Of a DNA stretch of 21,826 nt, positions 11,738-18,790 are shown piece by piece. Source of the DNA: a virus. The notes beneath the pieces are model-generated. The model was not told where the DNA came from and searched no databases. It saw only the letters and a program-made list of their open reading frames with translations. Both the position numbers and the translations under genes were made by a program. The DNA is taken from positions 1 through 21,826 of IMG/VR virus record IMGVR_UViG_3300005935_000166. One strand, given 5' to 3'. Numbering within the stretch: position 1 is the stretch's first letter; each line of letters opens with the position of its first letter.

Positions 11738-13519
11738 ATGGAAACAATTTTTGATTATATTATAAGCGAAGAAATTAAATATGCAGAACCAACCGATTTG
11801 GCTGATGGTTGGTCTTGGAATATGAAAGAGCATTTAAACCGCTCTTTTTTATATTTGAATAGTCAATTTGAAGATAACAATAGTAATAGAGAATTAAGAC
11901 CTTTTAAAAACATTGTATTACCTATCCTTAATATTCAATTTAGGACAGAGGGTTTTGATGTTAAAGACATTAACCTTTATGTTGATAATAAAGATGAATA
12001 TTTTAAATCCTTTTTGATTAACAAGTATCACGAAAGATGGGCTAGAGAAAATGATATTGATACTTTTATTGATGAAGTAACTGAAAGTTATGGTACTTAT
12101 GGCGGTGTTATGGTTAGAAAAACAAAGCAAGTTAAGCCGGAAGTAATTGATTTAAGAAGCCTAGCTTATTGTAGTCAAAACGATATATTGAATAATCTTT
12201 TTGCCATTAAACATGAAATGAGTTTTAGTGAGTTACGAAAGGAAGCTAAGTTAAGAGATTGGGGCGGTGAGGGTTCTGATATTGATATTGAAGATTTGAT
12301 TTCTTTAGTTAAAAAAGAAGATAAAGAAAAAAACTCAATAGTTATATATGAATGCCATGGAAGTATGCCAACTGAATGGCTAGATGATACAGAAGATGAA
12401 AAAGGTGAAAGTGAAATGGATTTAGGACAAATTCAGATAGTAGCATTTTATAGAAAAGAAGATGGTAAGAAGCAAGGTGTTTGTTTACTTAAAAAGAAAA
12501 TGCCTGAATTACCATTTAAGTTTTTAAAACGTGATGATATTAAGAATAGAGCTTTAGGTAGAGGTGGAGTTGAAGAATTATTTGAGAGTCAAATATGGAC
12601 TAACTGGGATGAAGTTAAGATTACTGAAATGCTTGATAGTGCTTCTAAAACATTATTTGTATCTGATGATCCATCATTTAAGACTAGAAACAATCTGAAT
12701 GATGTTGAAAATAATGAAGTGTTTAATCTGCAAGAAGGTAGAAAAATAGGCAAGATTGATACATATCCACAGAATATAAACTTATTTAATAGTAGTGTAG
12801 ATAGATTCTGGCAACACGCTCAAATAATAGGTTCAGCTTCAGATGCTATGATGGGAGCAGCACCAACATCAGGAACTCCATTTAAGTCATACGAAGCACA
12901 ACAAATGGAAAGTAGAGGAATGCACAAGTATAGACAAGGAAAATTGGCAGTATTTATGGATGAAATATATAGAGATTGGATATTACCTCATTTAGCAAAA
13001 GAAATTGTTAAAGAACAGAATTTTATGGAAGAGTTATCCTTTGATGAAATGCAAATGGTTACTGAAAAAGTTATTACTAAGAAGACCAATAACTTTAAAA
13101 AGAGAATGGTTTTATCATTACAGGATATTGACGAAGATTTAATAATGGCTTTTCAGAATCAGATTAAAGCGGATTTAGCTAAGAAAGGTAATAAGTGGTT
13201 TTTCAAAATATTAAAAGATGAGATGAAAGATATCAGTATATCAGTTATGACTAATATTGCTGGTAAACAAAAGAATCTATCATTACTAACTGACAAGGTA
13301 GTTAATGTATTACGACAATATATTGCTACACCTCAAATTAGACAAGACCCTGAAATGGGTAAGTTGCTAAATACTATTTTAGAGAGTTCTGGTTTATCAC
13401 CTATATCATTTAGTTCAGCTATTCAAGTACCACAGCAACAAGCACCTCAACAAGGTGGCGGTGGAACTGCACCATTGAAAGAATTAGCTGAAGGCCAAGT
13501 TAATCAACCTCAAGTATGA
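11738..13519 (+). CDS. Portal protein
   Basis: A 593-residue protein directly after the terminase block, with the usual portal features: an acidic helical N-terminus, EVTESYGTYGGVMVRK, PFKFLKRDDIKNRALGRG-type clip/wing segment, an ELFESQIWTNWDEVKI helix, a QQMESRGMHKYRQGK stem-like helix, and a Q/P/G-rich C-terminal tail (VPQQQAPQQGGGG). It would form the dodecameric ring through which DNA enters. Sequence similarity to the large P22-like portal family seems likely but is not proven. The stop overlaps the next start by ATGA. No Shine-Dalgarno is seen before the ATG. Confidence 0.85.
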   Translation: METIFDYIISEEIKYAEPTDLADGWSWNMKEHLNRSFLYLNSQFEDNNSNRELRPFKNIVLPILNIQFRTEGFDVKDINLYVDNKDEYFKSFLINKYHERWARENDIDTFIDEVTESYGTYGGVMVRKTKQVKPEVIDLRSLAYCSQNDILNNLFAIKHEMSFSELRKEAKLRDWGGEGSDIDIEDLISLVKKEDKEKNSIVIYECHGSMPTEWLDDTEDEKGESEMDLGQIQIVAFYRKEDGKKQGVCLLKKKMPELPFKFLKRDDIKNRALGRGGVEELFESQIWTNWDEVKITEMLDSASKTLFVSDDPSFKTRNNLNDVENNEVFNLQEGRKIGKIDTYPQNINLFNSSVDRFWQHAQIIGSASDAMMGAAPTSGTPFKSYEAQQMESRGMHKYRQGKLAVFMDEIYRDWILPHLAKEIVKEQNFMEELSFDEMQMVTEKVITKKTNNFKKRMVLSLQDIDEDLIMAFQNQIKADLAKKGNKWFFKILKDEMKDISISVMTNIAGKQKNLSLLTDKVVNVLRQYIATPQIRQDPEMGKLLNTILESSGLSPISFSSAIQVPQQQAPQQGGGGTAPLKELAEGQVNQPQV

Positions 13520-13770
13520 AAAAACTACTAGAAGAAAAACTACAAAGATTAGCTGAAGATGAAATTATGCTAGAAGCAATCAAGGTTTTGTTTAAAGAAA
13601 AGGTTGAAGCCGGTAAACCATTAATTGATAGTGGAGATAACAATTCTAGAATAGGTGAAAAATACAGAGCATATGTAAAAGCAGAGGAGCTATTTGATAA
13701 GATATTACTAGCTATTAAAGGTTACGATAATAAAAATATTGATTCAGATAATTTTAACAAAGGTAAATAA
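13516..13770 (+). CDS. Small hypothetical protein (84 aa)
   Basis: A helical, charged protein coupled to the portal gene by an ATGA overlap. The helices (residues 2-30 and 48-70) suggest a coiled-coil-like structural accessory. It has no recognised motif. Position suggests a head-assembly role. Confidence 0.6.
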   Translation: MKKLLEEKLQRLAEDEIMLEAIKVLFKEKVEAGKPLIDSGDNNSRIGEKYRAYVKAEELFDKILLAIKGYDNKNIDSDNFNKGK

Positions 13771-13777
13771 TAATCGT

Positions 13778-13876
13778 ATGAAAAAAGGAACACCAAAAAG
13801 AGATGGTTCTGGAAAAGGAACTAGAGCTAACAAGGGTAGAGGTGGCTGTAAAACTCCACGAAAACAAGGTAAATAA
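13778..13876 (+). CDS. Basic Gly/Lys-rich mini-protein (32 aa)
   Basis: The ORF encodes KKGTPKRDGSGKGTRANKGRGGC, a strongly basic, glycine-rich peptide with one cysteine. I recall similar short peptides next to head genes of uncultured phages. It could bind DNA or be a remnant. It is seven bases after the gene before it and has no ribosome binding site apart from GGTAAATAATAATCGT. Confidence 0.45.
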   Translation: MKKGTPKRDGSGKGTRANKGRGGCKTPRKQGK

Positions 13877-13894
13877 TAATTAATATATAAGATT

Positions 13895-14323
13895 ATGAGC
13901 AAATTTAATAAACTTTATACCCTACTCGTAATAGTAACAATGGTCGTTGTTATTGGAGTTTGTGGAGTATATTTTAATAGTCAATTACAAGATAATAATG
14001 TTGGAAGTATTGTCACTGGACAAGAATACAATGCTACAACTACACCTATTAGATCAGGTGGTTGGCAAGATTAATTAATCCGAGGTGGTTGGGGTAGTTT
14101 AGGTTCAGTAATAATTACTAAGACAGGTGATTTAGAATACTACCTACTTGATTCTACTACTTCACTCGCATCATCAGATGTAGCTACCAGTACAGTTTTA
14201 TTAACACATATTCCAGCAAGTTTAGCAGCTGAAACTTATATTTTTGATGTAACCTATACTACTGGTTTATACTTAGATGTTATGGCAGGAGATACCGGAA
14301 CAACCACAATCACATTTAGATAA
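13895..14323 (+). pseudogene. Membrane-anchored Thr-rich protein interrupted by an in-frame TAA
   Basis: From the ATG the frame gives a basic start, a membrane segment (about residues 8-28) and an NATTTP stretch, then TAA at codon 60 (14072-14074). The same frame continues without another stop for 82 codons to TAA at 14321, reading GSLGSVIITKTGD, TSTVLLTHIPASLAAETYIFDV and GTTTITFR, a convincing beta-rich domain. The two halves fit one protein of about 141 residues. The stop lies between two copies of AGGTGGTTGG (14056-14065, 14083-14092) spaced 27 bases, exactly nine codons; loss of one 27-base unit would restore an open frame. Possibilities are a disrupted gene, a length-variable switch, stop-codon readthrough, or a sequencing artefact. 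There is no good start codon for the second half. Confidence 0.7.
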
Positions 14324-14342
14324 ATAATTAAGTAAAGGAACT

Positions 14343-14492
14343 ATGTTGTACGACAAAAAGATGCTTTCTCTGAAGGATAAAATTATTCAAGAAGAGGAAG
14401 AATCAAAGAAGAAAAAAGTTAAAAAAGAGAGGGAAGTAGTCGAGCCTTCTGAAAAAGAAAGGAAAAAATATGGAAAAAATAATGAAAAATAA
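14343..14492 (+). CDS. Lys/Glu-rich small protein (49 aa)
   Basis: The ORF starts MLYDKKMLSLKDKI and continues with an unbroken charged helix EEEESKKKKVKKEREVV. It has AAGGAA upstream as ribosome binding site and overlaps the next gene by 23 bases. A long single alpha-helix or coiled coil is likely. It might assist head assembly or interact with the membrane proteins on either side. Function unknown. Confidence 0.55.
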   Translation: MLYDKKMLSLKDKIIQEEEESKKKKVKKEREVVEPSEKERKKYGKNNEK

Positions 14493-15099
14493 TGGAATAT
14501 TTTATATAGTTATTTCATTGTTAGCAATTCTATCAGTTGGTACTGGTGTATATGCTTATGCAGTATCACAGAGTTTGAATGTAGCAGGTGACTATAATTA
14601 TTATGAATCAGATTCTCAAGATGAACCAGATGAAATGATTGTTGGAGCTTTTTCTGGACCTGATATTTATTCAGATATAAACATTTATGGATCGTTAACT
14701 TATGGTAGTTCAATGACTTATTCAACCACTACTAGAGATATAACTAATACGTTTTCTTATAATGATTTATACAAATATCAGACTTGGGAAGTTCTTAATA
14801 TGACTGAAGCGTCTAGTTTGACATTTACAATGCCAGCAACAAGTACAATGATGTTGTTATTACCTAAAGTTGGTTCTACTAGAACTTGGCAAATACATAA
14901 TTCTACAACTACTGGTGATGGAGCAGCGACTATTACTTTAGCAGCTGGTGCCGGAATGGAATTAGTGGGTGTAGATTCTAATGCTGATGTATTCGCAGCT
15001 GAAACTTGGTTAGAAATGACTTGTACTCAAAAAACATACGTTGATTCAATTAATGAAAATATTGTATGTATGCTTGAGGAAATGATAGCAACAGACTAA
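14470..15099 (+). CDS. Membrane-anchored, Thr/Ser-rich extracellular protein (209 aa)
   Basis: A short basic N-terminus precedes a hydrophobic segment (about 10-31, IFYIVISLLAILSVGTGVYAY), followed by a tail rich in S, T, G and Y without other membrane segments. A central part reads LTFTMPATSTMMLLLPKVGSTRTWQIHNSTTT, then TITLAAGAGMELVG, which looks like a beta-rich virion or surface domain. It could be a signal-anchored surface adhesin, an exclusion factor or a virion protein. ATG at 14482 (M5) is an alternative start. It is between portal and scaffold, an odd place for an exported protein. Confidence 0.6.
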   Translation: MEKIMKNNGIFYIVISLLAILSVGTGVYAYAVSQSLNVAGDYNYYESDSQDEPDEMIVGAFSGPDIYSDINIYGSLTYGSSMTYSTTTRDITNTFSYNDLYKYQTWEVLNMTEASSLTFTMPATSTMMLLLPKVGSTRTWQIHNSTTTGDGAATITLAAGAGMELVGVDSNADVFAAETWLEMTCTQKTYVDSINENIVCMLEEMIATD

Positions 15100-15115
15100 T
15101 AATTTAATTTTATTT

Positions 15116-15134
15116 GGCAGAGTTTGAAACTGCC
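15116..15134 (+). other. Short hairpin between the surface protein and scaffold genes
   Basis: GGCAG (15116-15120) and CTGCC (15130-15134) can pair around a 9-base loop that itself contains AGTTT/AAACT. No T-run follows; possibly an RNA-processing or mRNA-stability structure rather than a terminator. Confidence 0.35.
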
Positions 15135-15148
15135 TTAATAACAATACT

Positions 15149-15721
15149 ATGAAAAAAAATAACTTGGAGGAAATCACTCCTACAAATGATGAGGGTGGGA
15201 ATCAACCTGATGATTCAAACGAACCTAATGAGGAACTAACTAAAGCAAAAGAGTTAGCAGACAATTACAAGGTTCGAGCGGAGAAGGCTGAAGCTAAATT
15301 AAAAAATGCTGATGCAACAAAGGAGAAACCTAAAACTCCTAAAAATGAAGGAGAATCAGACGAACCAAATTATGACAAATTAGCATATCTTGAAGTTAAA
15401 GGTGTTACAAATTCTGACGACCAAAAGGTTGTCAAGGATGAAGCTAAGCGTCTTAATCTACCTTTGACTGAAATTCTAGAAATGGAACACATTAAAGGAA
15501 AATTAAAGACAGCTAAAGAACAAAGAGAAGCTGAAAATAGTATGCCTGATAAGAGTGGTAAATCTGGTGTAGACAGTAAAGGTACTGTTGAACACTGGGT
15601 AGATAAAAAGAATGAAGACGGAAGTCTTGCTACTCCTAAAGACATGAAGTTAGCTAATGAAGTTATAGACGCTAGAATGAACCAGAGTTCAGACAATAAA
15701 ATGTTTGACGATACCTTCTAG
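15149..15721 (+). CDS. Scaffolding protein
   Basis: The 190-residue protein is acidic and polar with no membrane segment or catalytic motif. Residues 25-55 form a likely coiled coil (ELTKAKELADNYKVRAEKAEAKL), followed by a disordered K/P/E linker and a helical C-terminus with LANEVIDARMN. This is the usual character of phage scaffold proteins, and it immediately precedes the coat gene. It would direct procapsid assembly and then leave or be lost. Assignment is by composition and position. Confidence 0.75.
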   Translation: MKKNNLEEITPTNDEGGNQPDDSNEPNEELTKAKELADNYKVRAEKAEAKLKNADATKEKPKTPKNEGESDEPNYDKLAYLEVKGVTNSDDQKVVKDEAKRLNLPLTEILEMEHIKGKLKTAKEQREAENSMPDKSGKSGVDSKGTVEHWVDKKNEDGSLATPKDMKLANEVIDARMNQSSDNKMFDDTF

Positions 15722-15772
15722 TTTGGTGGTCGATGTCTGATTATTAATAATTAATAATAAGGACATAATAAA

Positions 15773-16639
15773 ATGGCAAATACAGTATTATTTAATCATC
15801 ATGATTACGTGCAGAAAATGAGAGCAAGAATTGCTACTCCTACTGTCTGGATGGATGTTTTGAATGTAAAATATTCAAATAATCGAACAGTTGTAAATAG
15901 TTACATGTCAACTGAACCATCCGTGGTATCAGGAACTCGTGGAACTGCTTACAATTACGAAGATTTTATTTTAACTGCTGATACATTAACTATTAGCACT
16001 TACAAAGTTATTCCAATGTTTGTTGACGAAGCTGATAGATATCAGCAAAGTTATGTAGACCAAATGAAAATCGCTGCTTTTCAAGGCAAAAAGATTTCTG
16101 AAGCCCTTGAAACTCTAGTACTAGCTGCTCATGGCAGTTGGACTGATTTCGGTGTAACAGACTTAGCAAATAGTGGCGATGACGACACTAATGCAATTAC
16201 AGTATCCGCAGCTAACATTGATGATATAATTAGAGCTATCAAGCGAAAATTATATGGTAACGATGGTGTAGACTTAGCAGTTGAAAATGGAATCTTTATT
16301 GCTTGGAGAGCTACCGACTTTGAAATTTTAGAAGCCTTTGTACAAGCTAATGGCTTTACAGAAGCGGATATTAGTTTAAAGAATGGTATCGCAGTTCAAA
16401 AAGCATTTAGATATATGGGAGTTGATCATTATTTATCAAATTCTCATACTGCAAATCATGTTTTCGCTGGAATTAAGAAACAAGGTGAAATTGGAATTTT
16501 GAGAGGAACTTTTGGTAAAGCTAAATTTATCGAAGACCCTGGAAAACTTTCTGGTTTAGGTATTGTTTCTCGTGTTGACTATGGCTTAAACTGGCCTGAC
16601 CAACTAAAAGAATTCTTTATGGATATTAATGTAGCCTAG
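15773..16639 (+). CDS. Major capsid protein (HK97 fold)
   Basis: A 288-residue protein after the scaffold, with a typical coat architecture: N-terminal arm, a long helical spine (QSYVDQMKIAAFQGKKISEALETLVLAAHG), a D/N-rich loop, then ANIDDIIRAIKRKLYGNDGVD and the A-domain strands, ending in VSRVDYGLNWPDQLKEFFMD. It should form the icosahedral shell. It has a recognisable AAGGA ribosome binding site nine bases before ATG, which most genes here lack, in line with very high expression. Identity is from position and fold-like pattern. Confidence 0.85.
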   Translation: MANTVLFNHHDYVQKMRARIATPTVWMDVLNVKYSNNRTVVNSYMSTEPSVVSGTRGTAYNYEDFILTADTLTISTYKVIPMFVDEADRYQQSYVDQMKIAAFQGKKISEALETLVLAAHGSWTDFGVTDLANSGDDDTNAITVSAANIDDIIRAIKRKLYGNDGVDLAVENGIFIAWRATDFEILEAFVQANGFTEADISLKNGIAVQKAFRYMGVDHYLSNSHTANHVFAGIKKQGEIGILRGTFGKAKFIEDPGKLSGLGIVSRVDYGLNWPDQLKEFFMDINVA

Positions 16640-16657
16640 AATTACATTGTTGACATA

Positions 16658-16688
16658 CTTTGCCCCTTTTGCGGGGGGCAAGGATATG
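16658..16688 (+). promoter_or_regulatory. Hairpin covering the ribosome binding site of the first tail-module glycosyltransferase
   Basis: CTTTGCCCC (16658-16666) pairs with GGGGCAAGG (16675-16683), nine bases with one G-U. The 3' arm contains the AAGG ribosome binding site of the ATG at 16686. Folding would keep translation of the glycosyltransferase low. G/C content here is far above the surroundings. No T-run follows. Confidence 0.45.
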
Positions 16689-17243
16689 TTAAAAATTTGT
16701 ATAGGTATCCCAACAAATAGATTAATAAAACCAAAAACAGCTCAATCTATTATGAATTTAGTTGCTTATTCAGATTGTGAGTTTTATATTCTAGTATCAA
16801 CTCGTGGATACAATACAAGTGAGAATAGGAACTACATAGCTGCTAAAGCAATTAAAAATGAGTGTGATTACTTGTTTTTTATAGATGATGATATGATTTT
16901 GCCTGAAGATACTTTAGAAAAGTTGTTAGCTCATAAAAAAGATATTGTTGGTGGTGTTTACATGACTAAGTATGAAGAACAAGAACCAGTAGTAGAATAT
17001 TTAGATGATAAACGACCAAATGGTTTATTTGAAGTAAAGGCTCTCGGCACTGGTAGTTTGTTAATCAAAACTAATGTATTTAAAAAGTTATCCCAACCTT
17101 GGTTCAAATATGAATGGTATGACAATGGAATGGTTAAACGAAGCCACGATTGGATATTTTGTGAAGATGCTATTAATGCTGGATATAAAGTATTTGCAGA
17201 TAATAGTTTAGATATTAAACACATAGGACTAAAAACATACTAA
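16686..17243 (+). CDS. GT-A fold glycosyltransferase 1 in the virion module
   Basis: The product starts MLKICIGIPTNR and has NTSENRNYIAAKAI and FFIDDDM (the DxD-type metal motif), ending in HDWIFCEDAINAGYKVFAD and KHIGL. This is the GT-A family 2-like pattern common in phage virion regions. ATG 16686 is preferred because AAGGA precedes it; an upstream ATG at 16647 in frame would add 13 residues and lacks a ribosome binding site. It is a paralogue of the next gene (about the same motifs in the same order). Probable target: a glycan on the virion or host surface; the exact one is not visible. Confidence 0.8.
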   Translation: MLKICIGIPTNRLIKPKTAQSIMNLVAYSDCEFYILVSTRGYNTSENRNYIAAKAIKNECDYLFFIDDDMILPEDTLEKLLAHKKDIVGGVYMTKYEEQEPVVEYLDDKRPNGLFEVKALGTGSLLIKTNVFKKLSQPWFKYEWYDNGMVKRSHDWIFCEDAINAGYKVFADNSLDIKHIGLKTY

Positions 17244-17245
17244 TT

Positions 17246-17827
17246 ATGAAGATAACTATTGCAATTCCAAGTAACAGAGGTATAAATCCAAAGACTTTTC
17301 AATGTATGTTGGAGTTGATTAACCGTGGTGGCTATGATTTTCATTTAATAGTACCAGAAGAAGGGTATACAATAGCAGAGAATAGAAACTACACAGCAAT
17401 CCGAGCGTCAAATAATAAATCAGAATATCTTTTAATGATTGACGATGATATGACTTTTCCGCCTGAAACCTTAGATAAGTTAATAAGTAATGGCAAAGAT
17501 ATTTGCGGAGTAGCTTATCACCCTAGATGTGGTTTAGATAGAATGAAAGCGATTGATGAAACTCATTATATTAATATTGATAAGAACGAAGATCCTAAAT
17601 ATAAAGATGTATTTGAATGTCACGCCACCGGTACTGGAATTATACTAATTAAGACTGATGTATTTTTAAAAATAAAACGCCCTTGGTTTCAATTTGAATA
17701 TTACGAGTCCGGACTATGCAAACTGGGTGAAGATTGGTATTTTTGTGAGAATGCTAAAAAATTTAATATTAAAACTTATGCTGACCCAACAATTCCAGTA
17801 GGTCATATAGGGGAAGCTATTTACTAA
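17246..17827 (+). CDS. GT-A fold glycosyltransferase 2, paralogue of the preceding gene
   Basis: The 193-residue product mirrors its neighbour: IAIPSNRGINPKTF, TIAENRNYTAI, LLMIDDDMTFPPETLDKL, a CHATGTGIILIKTDVF segment, and EDWYFCENAKKFNIKTYAD...VGHIG. The two genes are two bases apart and probably arose by tandem duplication. The duplicate may modify a second position or sugar. Catalytic-looking DDD and the C-terminal E-D-W and H residues are kept in both copies. Confidence 0.8.
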   Translation: MKITIAIPSNRGINPKTFQCMLELINRGGYDFHLIVPEEGYTIAENRNYTAIRASNNKSEYLLMIDDDMTFPPETLDKLISNGKDICGVAYHPRCGLDRMKAIDETHYINIDKNEDPKYKDVFECHATGTGIILIKTDVFLKIKRPWFQFEYYESGLCKLGEDWYFCENAKKFNIKTYADPTIPVGHIGEAIY

Positions 17828-17831
17828 ATAT

Positions 17832-18788
17832 ATGAAATACTTTGAACCAATTTCAAAACAATCAATATTTAACAAAATAAACAAAATTTGTACTACTACA
17901 AATAAAGTTTACTTAAATATTGACAAAATACAGAATATTAACAGTGCTTTGGACAGTTACTGGTTTTTAGCAGTTAACGCTGCATCTAAGGCCAGTTTTG
18001 ACGACACAGGGCAAACTAGCTTACCAGTTGAAACACAGGACTTAGCTGATGGAACAAATGCCTACAAAATGGCTTCATTTACCAATGAGGTACTACAATT
18101 ATTAAAATTAGCAGTACTAGACGCTGATGCTGAAGAAATTGATTTGATAAGAGAAGATTTTGATAACATAGAAGATTTTAATGAGTTATATTCAACTGAC
18201 AGTGACGATAGAGATACACCAGCATACTGGACAAAAATGGGTGATTACATTTATGTAAGACCTTGTCCTGATTATGATGAAACAGGTGGATTAAGAGCTT
18301 ATGTAAATCGTGAATTAATAAAACTATCATTTACTACTTTTACTATTACTGTTGCTGATCCAGGTGTTATAACTTCAGTTGCACATGGATTATCTGATAA
18401 TGACGGAGTTTTGCTTGTAACTGACGGAGCATTACCAACTGGTTTAACTGTTGATTCAAATATTTATTATGTATCAGGAAAAGCAGATGATACTTTTAAG
18501 TTATCTTTGACACCCTCAAGTGTTGGTGTTACTGAAATTGAAACTACTGGAACTCAATCAGGAACTCATAAGTTTATTAAAGTAAGCGGAACCCCTGGTA
18601 TTCCAGTTATTCATCACAAACACTTATCTAAATATGCTTCTTTAGAATGGATGAACCCAAAACACCCTAACTATCAAAAGACAGCTCAAGAATTAAGAAT
18701 GTTAGAAGAAGATATTAAAGATTACTGGCGAACAATGGAAAGTGAAAGTAATGCAATAATTTATCCAAGTAGAAGATGTTATAAATAA
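17832..18788 (+). CDS. Head-tail connector/tail adaptor-like protein with an inserted beta domain
   Basis: The outer parts (residues about 35-165 and 255-318) form one helical protein: SYWFLAVNAASKASF, NEVLQLLKLAVLDADAEEIDL, IYVRPCPDYDETGGLRAYVN, then HHKHLSKYASLEWMNPKHPNYQ and a long helix EEDIKDYWRTM. Between them (about 168-252) sits a small beta domain with VITSVAHGLSDNDGV, GLTVDSNIYYVSG and FKLSLTPSSVGV, a module often appended to phage tail proteins. Position after coat and before the tail proteins supports a connector or tail-tube start. The function is inferred from position. Confidence 0.6.
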   Translation: MKYFEPISKQSIFNKINKICTTTNKVYLNIDKIQNINSALDSYWFLAVNAASKASFDDTGQTSLPVETQDLADGTNAYKMASFTNEVLQLLKLAVLDADAEEIDLIREDFDNIEDFNELYSTDSDDRDTPAYWTKMGDYIYVRPCPDYDETGGLRAYVNRELIKLSFTTFTITVADPGVITSVAHGLSDNDGVLLVTDGALPTGLTVDSNIYYVSGKADDTFKLSLTPSSVGVTEIETTGTQSGTHKFIKVSGTPGIPVIHHKHLSKYASLEWMNPKHPNYQKTAQELRMLEEDIKDYWRTMESESNAIIYPSRRCYK

Positions 18789-18790
18789 AT

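Noticed and set aside
13895-14323. TAA reassigned to an amino acid throughout the phage
   Set aside because: Most genes in the window end in TAA directly before or overlapping the next start. Only this one gene continues in frame after TAA, so a local cause is more likely.
15370-15696. Minus-strand ORF of 108 codons in the scaffold gene
   Set aside because: Antisense shadow of the scaffold gene; its product is a hydrophobic serine/leucine-rich sequence without domain pattern.
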